From Comamonadaceae bacterium (GTDB lineage Bacteria; Pseudomonadota; Gammaproteobacteria; Burkholderiales; Burkholderiaceae_C), in the NCBI GenBank assembly GCA_947476015.1, contig CANJOS010000012.1, forward strand, positions 1 to 35,818: DNA of 35,818 nt. The letters are read 5' to 3'. The position numbers and the translations under genes are program-made. Below the pieces are notes generated by a model, which did not search any database, was not told the origin of the DNA, and saw only the letters and a program-made list of their open reading frames with translations. Of this stretch, positions 16,392 through 24,617 are shown one piece after another; the first letter of the stretch is position 1; every line of letters starts with the position of its first letter.

Positions 16392-17627
16392 TCAATGATC
16401 AGCCAGAGTTCGCCAGTCAGCTCCTGCATCGATCACGCCTCCTACTGACTTAATTTGGGGGTAGTTCAATTCAGGATGATGCGCCAAAGTGGGGGCTTTT
16501 CCCTCAGCGAACTCTTTAGCAGCCTTTAACAGCAATTGGCGAACACGTATTACCGCTCCGTCAGCAGCGCATAACTGTTCGTCTGTTCTGTCATAGATCG
16601 GACCTTGGCTCAAAAACATGGCAAAGTCTTCAGTACCCAAGTGTTGCGGAAAGCCTGTTTTATGACCTCGTTTCATGAGGTCGCGATTTTGTCCCCAATT
16701 GTCTTTGGGATCGCCTGGAGGAAGAGGCGGAAAATTCCATACGTCAGGCGAAGCAGACATGACAGTCATGCCCAAGGGACGGTAGGGGTTGTAGTGCACA
16801 AACCACGCGCGATGCGTCACATCATCCACTGGCGTTGAAAAGAAAAGAGTGGTGGGCCCTTGCGCTTCAGGTGGACAAATGATGCCGAACCAAGGCATCA
16901 CAAAGTTATTCACGCGAGCATACACTTTGTTGTCAGGCAAAGTACGAAGTGCAGCATACCGATAGCCGTAAGGCCGCTCTTCGAATTCCAATTTAGGCGC
17001 CAAGGCTTTGGTCATCAGCAAGCGCTCGTTGCCACCGCCTGCTGTCAGTTGTGTGGTGGATTCATGCAAAACACCCACGTGCGAAGAGTCCATGGAGGCC
17101 TCTACGCCTTGCACCCAATTGGTAGGCACCTCCACACTGGTCACGGAGCGCTGATTGACCGGCAGATCCATGAAGGGAAACCCTGGAAATGGGGGTGGCG
17201 TTTCACCCTGTCCAAGCCATACCCAAACAATGCCACCGCGATCAACTGTGGTGTAGCGATTGACTCGCACATGCTTGCAGAACTGGGCTTGGTCACCTGC
17301 ATGATTCGGCGCTTCAATGACCTCGCCTTTGACGTTGAATTTCCAGCCGTGATAAAGACACCTGATGCCATTTTCTTCATTTCTTCCCAAGGCCAATGAA
17401 GCTTTCCGATGAGGACATTGTTCGTCTATGACGCCAGCTGTACCGTCGGTGACTCTGAAAGCGATGAAATTTCGACCTAATAGCCGAATGCGGACAGGCG
17501 CTCCATCTGACTCTAATTTGATGGATGGCACTGCAGGCAACCAATAGTGCTGTCGAATCATTTCACCCATGGGTGCACCGTTTTCAACGCGCGTCAGCAG
17601 ATCGTTGTCTTCTTTACTCAGGGGCAT
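16392..17627 (-). CDS. Rieske non-heme iron oxygenase, phthalate 4,5-dioxygenase/LigXa-like
   Basis: This 411-aa protein is the oxygenase component of an aromatic oxygenase. The Rieske centre ligands are Cys71, His73, Cys90 and His93 (CPHRKAS; CLYHGW). The mononuclear iron site has His183 and His188 with bridging Asp180 (MDSSHVGVLHES), and Asp334 (TEDFAMFLSQGPIYDR) is the likely third ligand. N-terminus, length and the GPIYDR block place it with phthalate 4,5-dioxygenase and LigXa (dehydrodivanillate O-demethylase), which need no small subunit. It therefore either hydroxylates or O-demethylates an aromatic acid. Its reductase is two genes downstream. AGGA lies about 8 bases before the ATG. 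Confidence 0.92.
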   Translation of the reverse strand: MPLSKEDNDLLTRVENGAPMGEMIRQHYWLPAVPSIKLESDGAPVRIRLLGRNFIAFRVTDGTAGVIDEQCPHRKASLALGRNEENGIRCLYHGWKFNVKGEVIEAPNHAGDQAQFCKHVRVNRYTTVDRGGIVWVWLGQGETPPPFPGFPFMDLPVNQRSVTSVEVPTNWVQGVEASMDSSHVGVLHESTTQLTAGGGNERLLMTKALAPKLEFEERPYGYRYAALRTLPDNKVYARVNNFVMPWFGIICPPEAQGPTTLFFSTPVDDVTHRAWFVHYNPYRPLGMTVMSASPDVWNFPPLPPGDPKDNWGQNRDLMKRGHKTGFPQHLGTEDFAMFLSQGPIYDRTDEQLCAADGAVIRVRQLLLKAAKEFAEGKAPTLAHHPELNYPQIKSVGGVIDAGADWRTLADH

Positions 17628-17650
17628 GATTCATTCCTAGGTCAGTCAAT

Positions 17651-18655
17651 TCAGCTTTGAGCGTCAGTTTTAAATGCTTTGCTATAGACACGACGACAGT
17701 TGCATTCAAAGATGTCCTCCTTTTGTGCTGCTGTCAGCCACTCAATGCTTTCAATCACGGGTTTCATATCGTCATAATCTCGTCCACTGATCGGATCACG
17801 CGCACTGCCAGTGCCAGGTTTCTCGGTTCCAAACAAAACGTTTTTTGTCCCTGCAACTTTGAGCAAAAGTTCGATCGCTTCTTTGCTGTAGTTACAGGTA
17901 TCGAAATAAAGTTTTTGAAGTTGTTCGTCAAATGTTTCTTTTTCACCTTTGCGCACATTCCATGATCGAAACCGGCCCATTTGGTAAGGGATCGCACCGC
18001 CTCCATGCGCCACCACAATTTTCAATTGTGGATATCGGTCCAAAGTTTTTGCACCCAAAAGGGAAATGATGGCGATACTTTCCTCATTGATGAATTTGAG
18101 GGTATAGGACTCACGCGCACTGCAACTGCCCGCAGAATGAATCAAACCTGGCACGTCAAGTTCTGTCATGGCCTCGTAAAGGGGATGCCAAAATGGATCA
18201 CCCAACCCCGGGGGGGTGGGCCCCGCTCCTTCTGTAGGGTCTGGGTTGATCAAGCAACCCACAAAACCCATTTCAGTGACGCATCGGCGAAGTTCAGGAA
18301 TTGCGCGCAACTCTAAAGATTCCTCCATGTACTGAGGTAAGCCGGCGACGCCTCTGAAACGATCCGGAAACAACTTAACAAACTCTGCAATCAAATTATT
18401 GCAATGCATTGACCACAACTCTGTCACGCGCCCTGGCTTAACTGAATGCATTTGCAAATAGGGACGAGGCGAGATGAATTGCACATCGGTGCCAACAGCA
18501 TCCATGGAACGGACCAACTCTTCTGCTGCTTTTTTGACTGAAGCCTCTGGAATTTTGGGCAATGTGTTGGGATTAGCCCGACCCCCTACAAGTTCCGCCA
18601 TGAAACGAAAACTTTCAGGGGGCATGACGAGATGCGCATGTGAATCAATGATCAT
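17651..18655 (-). CDS. Amidohydrolase-family protein, LigJ (4-oxalomesaconate hydratase)-like
   Basis: This is a 334-aa TIM-barrel metalloenzyme. Metal ligands are His6 and His8 (DSHAHL), His173 (GLIHSAG) and Glu278 (VLFGTEKPG); His217 lies in AHGGGAIPYQMGRF. Most relatives have Asp at the last site. Glu there, together with the DPISGRDYDD block, is the pattern of LigJ, whose zinc ligands I recall as His6, His8, His178 and Glu284. LigJ hydrates 4-oxalomesaconate to 4-carboxy-4-hydroxy-2-oxoadipate in the protocatechuate 4,5-cleavage and gallate pathways. The next enzyme, LigK, is of the RraA-like type, and three such genes lie in the opposite arm. Decarboxylases (LigW type) are relatives but keep Asp. 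Confidence 0.83.
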   Translation of the reverse strand: MIIDSHAHLVMPPESFRFMAELVGGRANPNTLPKIPEASVKKAAEELVRSMDAVGTDVQFISPRPYLQMHSVKPGRVTELWSMHCNNLIAEFVKLFPDRFRGVAGLPQYMEESLELRAIPELRRCVTEMGFVGCLINPDPTEGAGPTPPGLGDPFWHPLYEAMTELDVPGLIHSAGSCSARESYTLKFINEESIAIISLLGAKTLDRYPQLKIVVAHGGGAIPYQMGRFRSWNVRKGEKETFDEQLQKLYFDTCNYSKEAIELLLKVAGTKNVLFGTEKPGTGSARDPISGRDYDDMKPVIESIEWLTAAQKEDIFECNCRRVYSKAFKTDAQS

Positions 18656-18677
18656 GAATCAATCTTTCTGTGAAACT

Positions 18678-19073
18678 TTAAGAAGACGAGGTAACGAAGG
18701 CGGTCACTTCTAACTGCAACACCATGCCATGCTGAAGTTCGTGCATCACAATGTGGCGTGCGGGCCGATCCTCTGGGTCTGGAAAGCGTGAAACCCAAGC
18801 CTCGTTGATGGCATCTCGCATGGCGCCATCTTGTAGTGTGATATGTAACTTGACAACATGTGCAAGCGTCGCGCCTGCAGAGGCTAGCAAAGCGTCCATG
18901 TTGGAAAATGCCAGACGAACTTGCGTTTGAGGATCTGCAGGCAATTGACCATTGGCAGGGTCTTTACCAGAAATGCCAGACGAACAAATCAGGGGACCTA
19001 CGCGCGCACCCAATGGAATCGGTGCGTTGTGACCTACTCCAGGCACATTGACAGAACGTTTGCCAGTCATCAT
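18678..19073 (-). CDS. RidA/YjgF family protein
   Basis: This is a small protein of about 131 aa from the ATG pair at 19068-19073; a longer frame from 19121 would overlap the regulator gene. The fold is RidA-like: GPLICSSGISGKDPANGQ, then QVRLAFSNMDALLASAGATL, and RPARHIV with the Arg that binds the carboxylate in active RidA deaminases. RidA proteins hydrolyse reactive enamine/imine intermediates; one branch acts as 2-aminomuconate deaminase in meta-cleavage pathways. Its place between the regulator and the LigJ-like gene suggests a pathway role, perhaps on an enol or imine product of ring cleavage. It is co-transcribed, 22 bp after the regulator gene. Confidence 0.85.
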   Translation of the reverse strand: MMTGKRSVNVPGVGHNAPIPLGARVGPLICSSGISGKDPANGQLPADPQTQVRLAFSNMDALLASAGATLAHVVKLHITLQDGAMRDAINEAWVSRFPDPEDRPARHIVMHELQHGMVLQLEVTAFVTSSS

Positions 19074-19095
19074 TTTGTTTCCAAGAAGTGAGTTT

Positions 19096-19854
19096 TCAAT
19101 TTTCTGGTGAGTCTGCTTCAAAAAAGCTGTTCGGCATGCGCGCTAGAAATTCAGAAAACCCACTGGAACCGGAGGGCACATGAAGCAGCATGGCACTGGA
19201 AGCCAAGCTCTCATCACCATCTTGAATGGCACGAGCCACCTGTTGATGTTCTTTGAGAGATTTACTGATTTGAGTTTTGGTTTGAAAATCTCGAATGCGA
19301 TACCGCTGAATTTGACGGCGCGCATTTCGAATCAACTCAGCCAAGTAGGGATTGCGGCTTCCTGCGTAAATGACTTCATGGAAGTAGGTGTTGGACAATG
19401 AATATTCCGCGTGACCTCCCTGAACCGCAGCATCTTGACAACGCTCAATGGCCAGGTCCAGGTCTTTCCGTAAAGGTTCATCGACTCGGCGTGCAGCCAA
19501 TTTGGCACACAAAGCTTCGAGTTCTCCAATGGATTCCATGATGGAACGTACTTCACTGATGGTGAGCCGAGAAACGGTGACGCCCTGTCGTGGCGCAATG
19601 CGAACTAACTCACGAGCAGCCAGCTGCTGAAGCGCCTCTCGAACTGGCGTGCGTGACACGTTGAAACGCTGCGCCAATGCACGCTCGTCTAAAGAAACCC
19701 CCGGCTGCAAATTGCCACTTTCAATTTCTTCTTGAAGGACATTTCTAATTTCATTGGCTCGTCCGCCGCGGGGTCTACTTTCGTCAGAATTCATAGCCTG
19801 CTCAGCTTCTTCATCCATCACTTTGCTTGGATTTTGGGTTTGATTTGAGTCCAT
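19096..19854 (-). CDS. GntR-family transcriptional regulator (FCD/FadR subfamily)
   Basis: This regulator has an N-terminal winged helix-turn-helix (about residues 30-95 from ATG 19854; SLDERALAQRFNVSRTPVRE) and a C-terminal all-helical FCD domain (SIGELEALCAKLAARRV; YFHEVIYAGSRNPYL), which binds organic-acid ligands, often with a metal. It opens the minus arm and borders the divergent control region, so it most likely controls both arms and itself. The start is uncertain: ATG codons at 19878, 19854, 19818 and 19794 are all possible because the first 35 residues are poorly conserved and none has a strong ribosome site. I give 19854. Confidence 0.9.
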   Translation of the reverse strand: MDSNQTQNPSKVMDEEAEQAMNSDESRPRGGRANEIRNVLQEEIESGNLQPGVSLDERALAQRFNVSRTPVREALQQLAARELVRIAPRQGVTVSRLTISEVRSIMESIGELEALCAKLAARRVDEPLRKDLDLAIERCQDAAVQGGHAEYSLSNTYFHEVIYAGSRNPYLAELIRNARRQIQRYRIRDFQTKTQISKSLKEHQQVARAIQDGDESLASSAMLLHVPSGSSGFSEFLARMPNSFFEADSPEN

Positions 19855-19881
19855 GAACGAAATTATGCAACAAAACATCTG

Positions 19882-19891
19882 TGGTATGCAA
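19882..19891. promoter_or_regulatory. Candidate GntR operator 1
   Basis: TGGTATGCAA, a near-palindrome of the TGG-N4-CAA type, lies 28 bases upstream of the GntR start. A related site in opposite orientation lies at 19974-19983. The preceding 9-mer ATCTGTGGT (19877-19885) recurs at 20012-20020. FCD-type GntR proteins bind short palindromes with similar edges. Position suggests self-repression. The role is inferred. Confidence 0.4.
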
Positions 19892-19958
19892 TAAATTCAG
19901 AAAAACCTATAAATATCAGTATTTACCCTTTATTTTCCTTATTTAGACTCGTGGTGTA

Positions 19959-19987
19959 TTGAAATGACAAGTTTTGTATGCCAGAAT
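19959..19987 (+). promoter_or_regulatory. Candidate promoter of the plus arm with GntR operator 2 inside it
   Basis: TTGAAA (19959-19964) and CAGAAT (19982-19987) are 17 bases apart, a fair sigma-70 match. TTGTATGCCA (19974-19983), which on the other strand matches operator 1 at 8 of 10 positions, lies within the spacer and touches the -10 box. A repressor bound there would block the plus arm until an inducer binds. The promoter match is weak by itself; the overlap raises its interest. Confidence 0.35.
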
Positions 19988-20067
19988 ATTTCTAAATTAT
20001 CTATTGAATTTATCTGTGGTGTTCTAAATTACACTGATTTCAACCCCCATACAAGGTTTCATGTCCC

Positions 20068-22227
20068 ATGCTTAAGTCGTCCACCAGTCTTGCCACTGAC
20101 GCAGAAGGTGTTCACGATGTGCGCCATATCCTCCGCCCTAGATCAATTGTCATCGTGGGCGCTTCGGCCGATCCCAGATCGTTTGGTGGCTTTGTCCAGG
20201 GCAATTTAGATCGCTTTGGCTTTCAAGGCGCACTTCATTTAGTGAGTCGCAGCAGCGAGGTGATCAATGACAGGCCTTGTGTCAAAACCATCGCGGAACT
20301 CCCCGAAGGCATCGATCTGGCTGTGTTGGCCATTCCTGAATCTGGTGTTGTTGAGGCCGTCAAATCTTTGGCGGAACGAAAGTGCAAGGCAGCGGTGTTG
20401 TTTGCTTCTGGCTACAGTGAAGCAGGCGTGGAAGGTCAGCAAAAACAAGCTGAACTCGCACGCACTGCCGCAAATGCCGGCATCCTCTTGGTAGGTCCGA
20501 ACTGCATGGGATTTACGAATTTAGCCCATGGAATACCCATCACTTTTGAACCTCTTAATGCCCGACCCCTTGAAACCTTGCCTGGTATTGGCGTGATTGC
20601 TCAGAGTGGCTTCATGGCAGCCAATTTAAGAGATTCATTTTTGGGCCGGGACATTCCAGTCACAACGGTGTTTTCAACAGGCAACGAAGTCTCTATCTGC
20701 ATAGAAGATATTTTGGCCGACTTGATCGATGACCCTCAAACTAGAGTCATCACTCTCTACGTTGAGCAAATACGTCGACCCCGAGTTTTTCTTAAATTGG
20801 CAGCCATTGCGAGACAAGCTGGCAAGCCCTTGGTGTTGTTAATGCCCGGGCGAAGTGCCCGCGCACGCGAGGCAGCGCAGTCTCACACAGGGGCTTTGGC
20901 GGGTGACCATGCCACTGCAATGGCCTTACTTCAACGTGAAGCTGTCGTCGTGGTTGATTCTTTGGATGAACTCGTAGATACAAGCACCATTTTGCTTCGC
21001 TACCCTCAGCCACCTGTCGGTGGAACTGCTTTCATGACGGGTTCAGGTGCCATGAAAAACATTGCCTTGGATTTTGCAGATGACTTGCAACTTGACTTAC
21101 CTGATCTGACCGACGCGACGGTCGTCAAGCTGAAAAGCAAACTTCCTGAATATGCTGTGGCTGAAAATCCTTTGGACTACACCACCATTGGCATTCGACA
21201 ACCAGGCTTGATTGGAGAGTTGGTGCTGACCATGCTGGACGATGATCGAATTGGCAACATGGTGTTGGCCATTCCGGTTGGACCGAGCGTGGCCCAACGC
21301 GATAAGGCAGATCACATTGTCCCTGCAATAGGCCGTGCGCACAAACCTGCGGTATTGGTCTTAACTGGCGATAGCAGTCCCATTGAAGATTTTTTTGCAG
21401 AAGCGATTAAAGCAAGCGGCGTTCCATTGTTTCGCTCCGTTGATCGAGCACTGCGGGCCTTGCAACGAGTCGCTCAATACGGTGAAGCATTGCAACGCGC
21501 AAAGCGATCAAACCAATTAAGGACCCAAACTGTTTCTTTGCCCAAGTCATTGCCAGCCAATGGCATTTATCCCGAGTACCGAGGTAAAGCTTGGCTAGCC
21601 GAAGTTGGCGTTTCAGTACCCGCGGGGGCATTGGCTCAAACAGAAGATGAAGCCATTGCAATCGCAGAAAAAATAGGGTTCCCAGTAGTCTTAAAAGCGC
21701 AAGCTAGCGAGCTTCCACACAAAAGTGAAGTAGGTGGTGTGATTGTAAACGTGATGGACGCGCCTGGTCTGCGATCAGCCTGGCAGCAATTGATGGCCAA
21801 TATTCAACAACACCGCCCAGGTCTTATTTTGGATGGCGCTTTGGTCGAGAGCATGGGGCCAAGAGGGCTGGAACTTGTCGTAGGCGCCAAACGCGATCCA
21901 GATTGGGGGGCTGTGGTTTTAGTTGGCTTGGGTGGTATTTGGATCGAAGCGCTCAAGGACGTAAGACTCCTCCCAGCTGACATGTCGGTCGATGACATCG
22001 CGGTAGAGCTTCAGCGACTCAAAGCTGCAACTGTACTCAAGGGGATTCGAGGCGCACAAGCAGTCGATATTTACGCCATTGCAAGTGCTGTCGCCAAGAT
22101 AGGGGCACAAATGATGGGCAACCCCAACATCATTGAAATCGATGTCAATCCCTTGATTGCTTACCCCATTGGCTCTAACACCCCAGTACTTGCACTGGAT
22201 GCATTGGTTGTGGTGAATTTAAATTGA
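20068..22227 (+). CDS. Acyl-CoA synthetase, NDP-forming (acetyl-CoA synthetase ADP-forming type)
   Basis: This 719-aa protein joins a carboxylic acid to CoA using ATP through a phospho-His intermediate. An N-terminal CoA-binding Rossmann domain starts at RSIVIVGASADPRSFGG (about residues 25-41). Succinyl-CoA-ligase-like domains follow, with the phosphorylated His273 in QSHTGALAGDHA. The C-terminal ~215 residues are an ATP-grasp domain (GFPVVLKAQASELPHKSEVG). All parts are in one chain in the usual order for the fused bacterial form. It is the first gene of the plus arm and is followed by two acyl-CoA dehydrogenase genes, so it probably activates a pathway acid. AAGG lies about 11 bases before the ATG. 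Confidence 0.9.
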   Translation: MLKSSTSLATDAEGVHDVRHILRPRSIVIVGASADPRSFGGFVQGNLDRFGFQGALHLVSRSSEVINDRPCVKTIAELPEGIDLAVLAIPESGVVEAVKSLAERKCKAAVLFASGYSEAGVEGQQKQAELARTAANAGILLVGPNCMGFTNLAHGIPITFEPLNARPLETLPGIGVIAQSGFMAANLRDSFLGRDIPVTTVFSTGNEVSICIEDILADLIDDPQTRVITLYVEQIRRPRVFLKLAAIARQAGKPLVLLMPGRSARAREAAQSHTGALAGDHATAMALLQREAVVVVDSLDELVDTSTILLRYPQPPVGGTAFMTGSGAMKNIALDFADDLQLDLPDLTDATVVKLKSKLPEYAVAENPLDYTTIGIRQPGLIGELVLTMLDDDRIGNMVLAIPVGPSVAQRDKADHIVPAIGRAHKPAVLVLTGDSSPIEDFFAEAIKASGVPLFRSVDRALRALQRVAQYGEALQRAKRSNQLRTQTVSLPKSLPANGIYPEYRGKAWLAEVGVSVPAGALAQTEDEAIAIAEKIGFPVVLKAQASELPHKSEVGGVIVNVMDAPGLRSAWQQLMANIQQHRPGLILDGALVESMGPRGLELVVGAKRDPDWGAVVLVGLGGIWIEALKDVRLLPADMSVDDIAVELQRLKAATVLKGIRGAQAVDIYAIASAVAKIGAQMMGNPNIIEIDVNPLIAYPIGSNTPVLALDALVVVNLN

Positions 22228-22234
22228 GAATGCC

Positions 22235-23428
22235 ATGGAACTGAAGTTTACGCCCGAACAAGAAACCTTTCGCATGGCGGTAAGAGCCTTTGTGAAAGAG
22301 AGATTGCCCAGTGACATCCGGCAAAAAGTAGAGATGGGACTTCGTTTAGAGCACGCAGATTACGTCACCTGGTTTCGAATTCTGCAAGAAAAATCTTGGC
22401 TCACAGCCAGTTGGCCTGTTGAACACGGCGGGCCAGGCTGGGGCCACGTTCAACGCTATATTTTTGATGAAGAAACATTACTGGCTGGCGCACCACGCAT
22501 CATTGCCAGTGGCATTCAGATGCTTGCACCCGTGTTGTTGGCGTTTGGGACAGAAGCTCAAAAAGAAAAATACTTACCGGACATCCTCAGCAGCAAAACT
22601 TGGTGGGCTCAGGGCTTCTCCGAGCCGGGGGCAGGTTCAGATTTAGCTGCTATCAGAACCACGGCCTTCTTAGAACCAGGTGGAAAACATTTTGTCGTCA
22701 ATGGTCACAAAGTTTGGACGTCTTACGCACACTGGTGTTCCATGATGTTTGCATTGGTCAAAACAGACCCCAGCGCAAGTAAACCACAAGAAGGCATTTC
22801 TTTCCTTCTGATTGACATGAACTCACCGGGTGTGACGATCCGACCCATTCGCATGTTGGAAGGTGGAACCGATTTGAACGAGTGCTACTTAGACAACGTG
22901 CAAGTTCCTTTAGAGAACTTGGTTGGAGAGTTGCACAAAGGATGGTCATATGGCAAGTATTTGCTAGGGCATGAACGGACAGGAATTGCCGGTATTGGCT
23001 CTTGCAAACAGCAATTGGCGCGGGCTCGTTTGATTGCCCAAGAACAAGGACTTGAAAACGAAGCTTGGCTCCAAAGCAAACTCATGCAATTTGAAGTGGA
23101 ATTGATGGCGCTCGAGTTCACAGCGTTGAGGTTGTTAGGTCAGCACCAGCAAAGCAAAACACCCGCCGTCGAAGCCTCTATGTTGAAAGTCAAAGGAACA
23201 GAATTGCGACAAGCAATCTACGAAACTCTGGTTGAGATTGCCGGACCTCAAGCCATTCCTTTTTCAGCAGAAGCTCAATTTCTAGAACATCTTTCTGAAG
23301 CACCACAAGACGAAAGTTTGGCTGCATTGGCGGCCAATTGTCTTGATTCAAGAAAAGTCACCATCTATGGCGGTACGAACGAAGTGCAGCGCAATCTGAT
23401 TGCCAAAGCCACACTGGCAGCCTATTGA
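22235..23428 (+). CDS. Acyl-CoA dehydrogenase 1
   Basis: This 397-aa flavoprotein introduces the alpha-beta double bond in an acyl-CoA. It has the family signature QGFSEPGAGSDLAAIRTTA in the beta domain and the C-terminal VTIYGGTNEVQRNLIAKATL, which binds FAD across the dimer. It begins 7 bp after the synthetase stop and is followed after 9 bp by a second, shorter acyl-CoA dehydrogenase gene. Paired unequal subunits of this type form alpha2beta2 enzymes in steroid catabolism (FadE pairs, ChsE1-ChsE2), so the two may be one heteromer. The substrate is probably bulky. Confidence 0.92.
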   Translation: MELKFTPEQETFRMAVRAFVKERLPSDIRQKVEMGLRLEHADYVTWFRILQEKSWLTASWPVEHGGPGWGHVQRYIFDEETLLAGAPRIIASGIQMLAPVLLAFGTEAQKEKYLPDILSSKTWWAQGFSEPGAGSDLAAIRTTAFLEPGGKHFVVNGHKVWTSYAHWCSMMFALVKTDPSASKPQEGISFLLIDMNSPGVTIRPIRMLEGGTDLNECYLDNVQVPLENLVGELHKGWSYGKYLLGHERTGIAGIGSCKQQLARARLIAQEQGLENEAWLQSKLMQFEVELMALEFTALRLLGQHQQSKTPAVEASMLKVKGTELRQAIYETLVEIAGPQAIPFSAEAQFLEHLSEAPQDESLAALAANCLDSRKVTIYGGTNEVQRNLIAKATLAAY

Positions 23429-23437
23429 AAGTAATCT

Positions 23438-24565
23438 ATGAATTTTTCATTCACTGACGATCAAATGGCATTGAAAGAAGCAGTAAGCCGGTTTTGCGAT
23501 GGGGAGTACCCTGCAGAGAAAAGAGGCGATGCTCTGAACATTGACCAGTTGAAAAAAAGAAAGTCCGCTTTGGCTGAAATGGGCTTACTTGGTTTGCCAT
23601 TCAGTTCAGACTTTGGCGGTAGTGAGCAAAGTTCGATTGAGGTTTTGTTGGTGGCACAAGAACTGGGGCAAGCACTTGACGATGGGGTGTTCACTTCAAG
23701 CACTGTGATGGCTGGCAGTTTGATCGATCAACTGGGCAGTCACGACCAAAAGAAACATTGGCTTGCCAGCCTGGCCACTGGCGAAAAACAAGCGGCACTG
23801 GCCGCCTATGAAGCAGGGGCCCGATACGATTGGCACCTTACTGACACTCGCGCTGAATTAACACCTGAAGGGTGGGTTTTAAACGGTCGCAAAACCATGG
23901 TATTTCAAGGGTCGTCTGCAGATTTATTTTTAGTCGTGGCACGCACCTCAGGAACCACCCGCGACACAGATGGATTGTCTGTGTTCATGCTGCCGTCAAA
24001 TACCCCAGGGCTTGTGATTGAAGCATTCGATACTTTAGACAACCGACGAGCAGCCCATCTGACCCTTCAAAATTTAAAGCTGTCTGAAGACCAACTGCTT
24101 GGCCTGCCTGGGCATGCATTCATTGCGGTAGAAAAATCCATCGACCGAGGTATCGCCGCACTGTGCGCTGAAGCTGTGGGAGCCGTTGAAATATTGCTTG
24201 CGATGACGGTCATTCATTTAAAAACACGACAGCAATTTGGTTCTCCCCTCGCAAAATTTCAAGTCCTACAGCATCGTATTGCCAACATGGCCATGGATTT
24301 AGAACAACTGAAATCGATGGCCTGTGTTGCAGCCATGGCGCTAAATAGCAGTGATACAGCCCAAAGAAAAAAACTCATCTCAGCCGCCAAAGTCTTGACC
24401 AGTCAGAAAGGACGGGAAATTGGCTTGGCAGCCATTCAATTGCATGGTGCGATGGGCATGACCGAAGAATGCCGAGTCGGCCACTATGCCAAGCGCTTGA
24501 TGGTGATTGGCCAATCGTTGGGAGATGCCCATTGGCATCTCCATCGCATGACCCAATTGCAATGA
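23438..24565 (+). CDS. Acyl-CoA dehydrogenase 2
   Basis: This 375-aa acyl-CoA dehydrogenase-fold protein is diverged from its neighbour. In place of the usual FSEPGAGSD segment it reads AAYEAGARYDWHLTDTRAEL, and the C-terminal FAD segment reads AIQLHGAMGMTEECRVGHYA instead of YGGTNE. Such short, weakly conserved partners often pair with a canonical subunit, with FAD and the catalytic base divided between them. The gene order (canonical then diverged, 9 bp apart) fits a heteromeric enzyme. Independent catalysis is possible but less likely. Confidence 0.88.
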   Translation: MNFSFTDDQMALKEAVSRFCDGEYPAEKRGDALNIDQLKKRKSALAEMGLLGLPFSSDFGGSEQSSIEVLLVAQELGQALDDGVFTSSTVMAGSLIDQLGSHDQKKHWLASLATGEKQAALAAYEAGARYDWHLTDTRAELTPEGWVLNGRKTMVFQGSSADLFLVVARTSGTTRDTDGLSVFMLPSNTPGLVIEAFDTLDNRRAAHLTLQNLKLSEDQLLGLPGHAFIAVEKSIDRGIAALCAEAVGAVEILLAMTVIHLKTRQQFGSPLAKFQVLQHRIANMAMDLEQLKSMACVAAMALNSSDTAQRKKLISAAKVLTSQKGREIGLAAIQLHGAMGMTEECRVGHYAKRLMVIGQSLGDAHWHLHRMTQLQ

Positions 24566-24617
24566 ATATTCAAGATCACTGACCCTCGCTATTTTTAACC
24601 ACAAGGAGACAAACATA

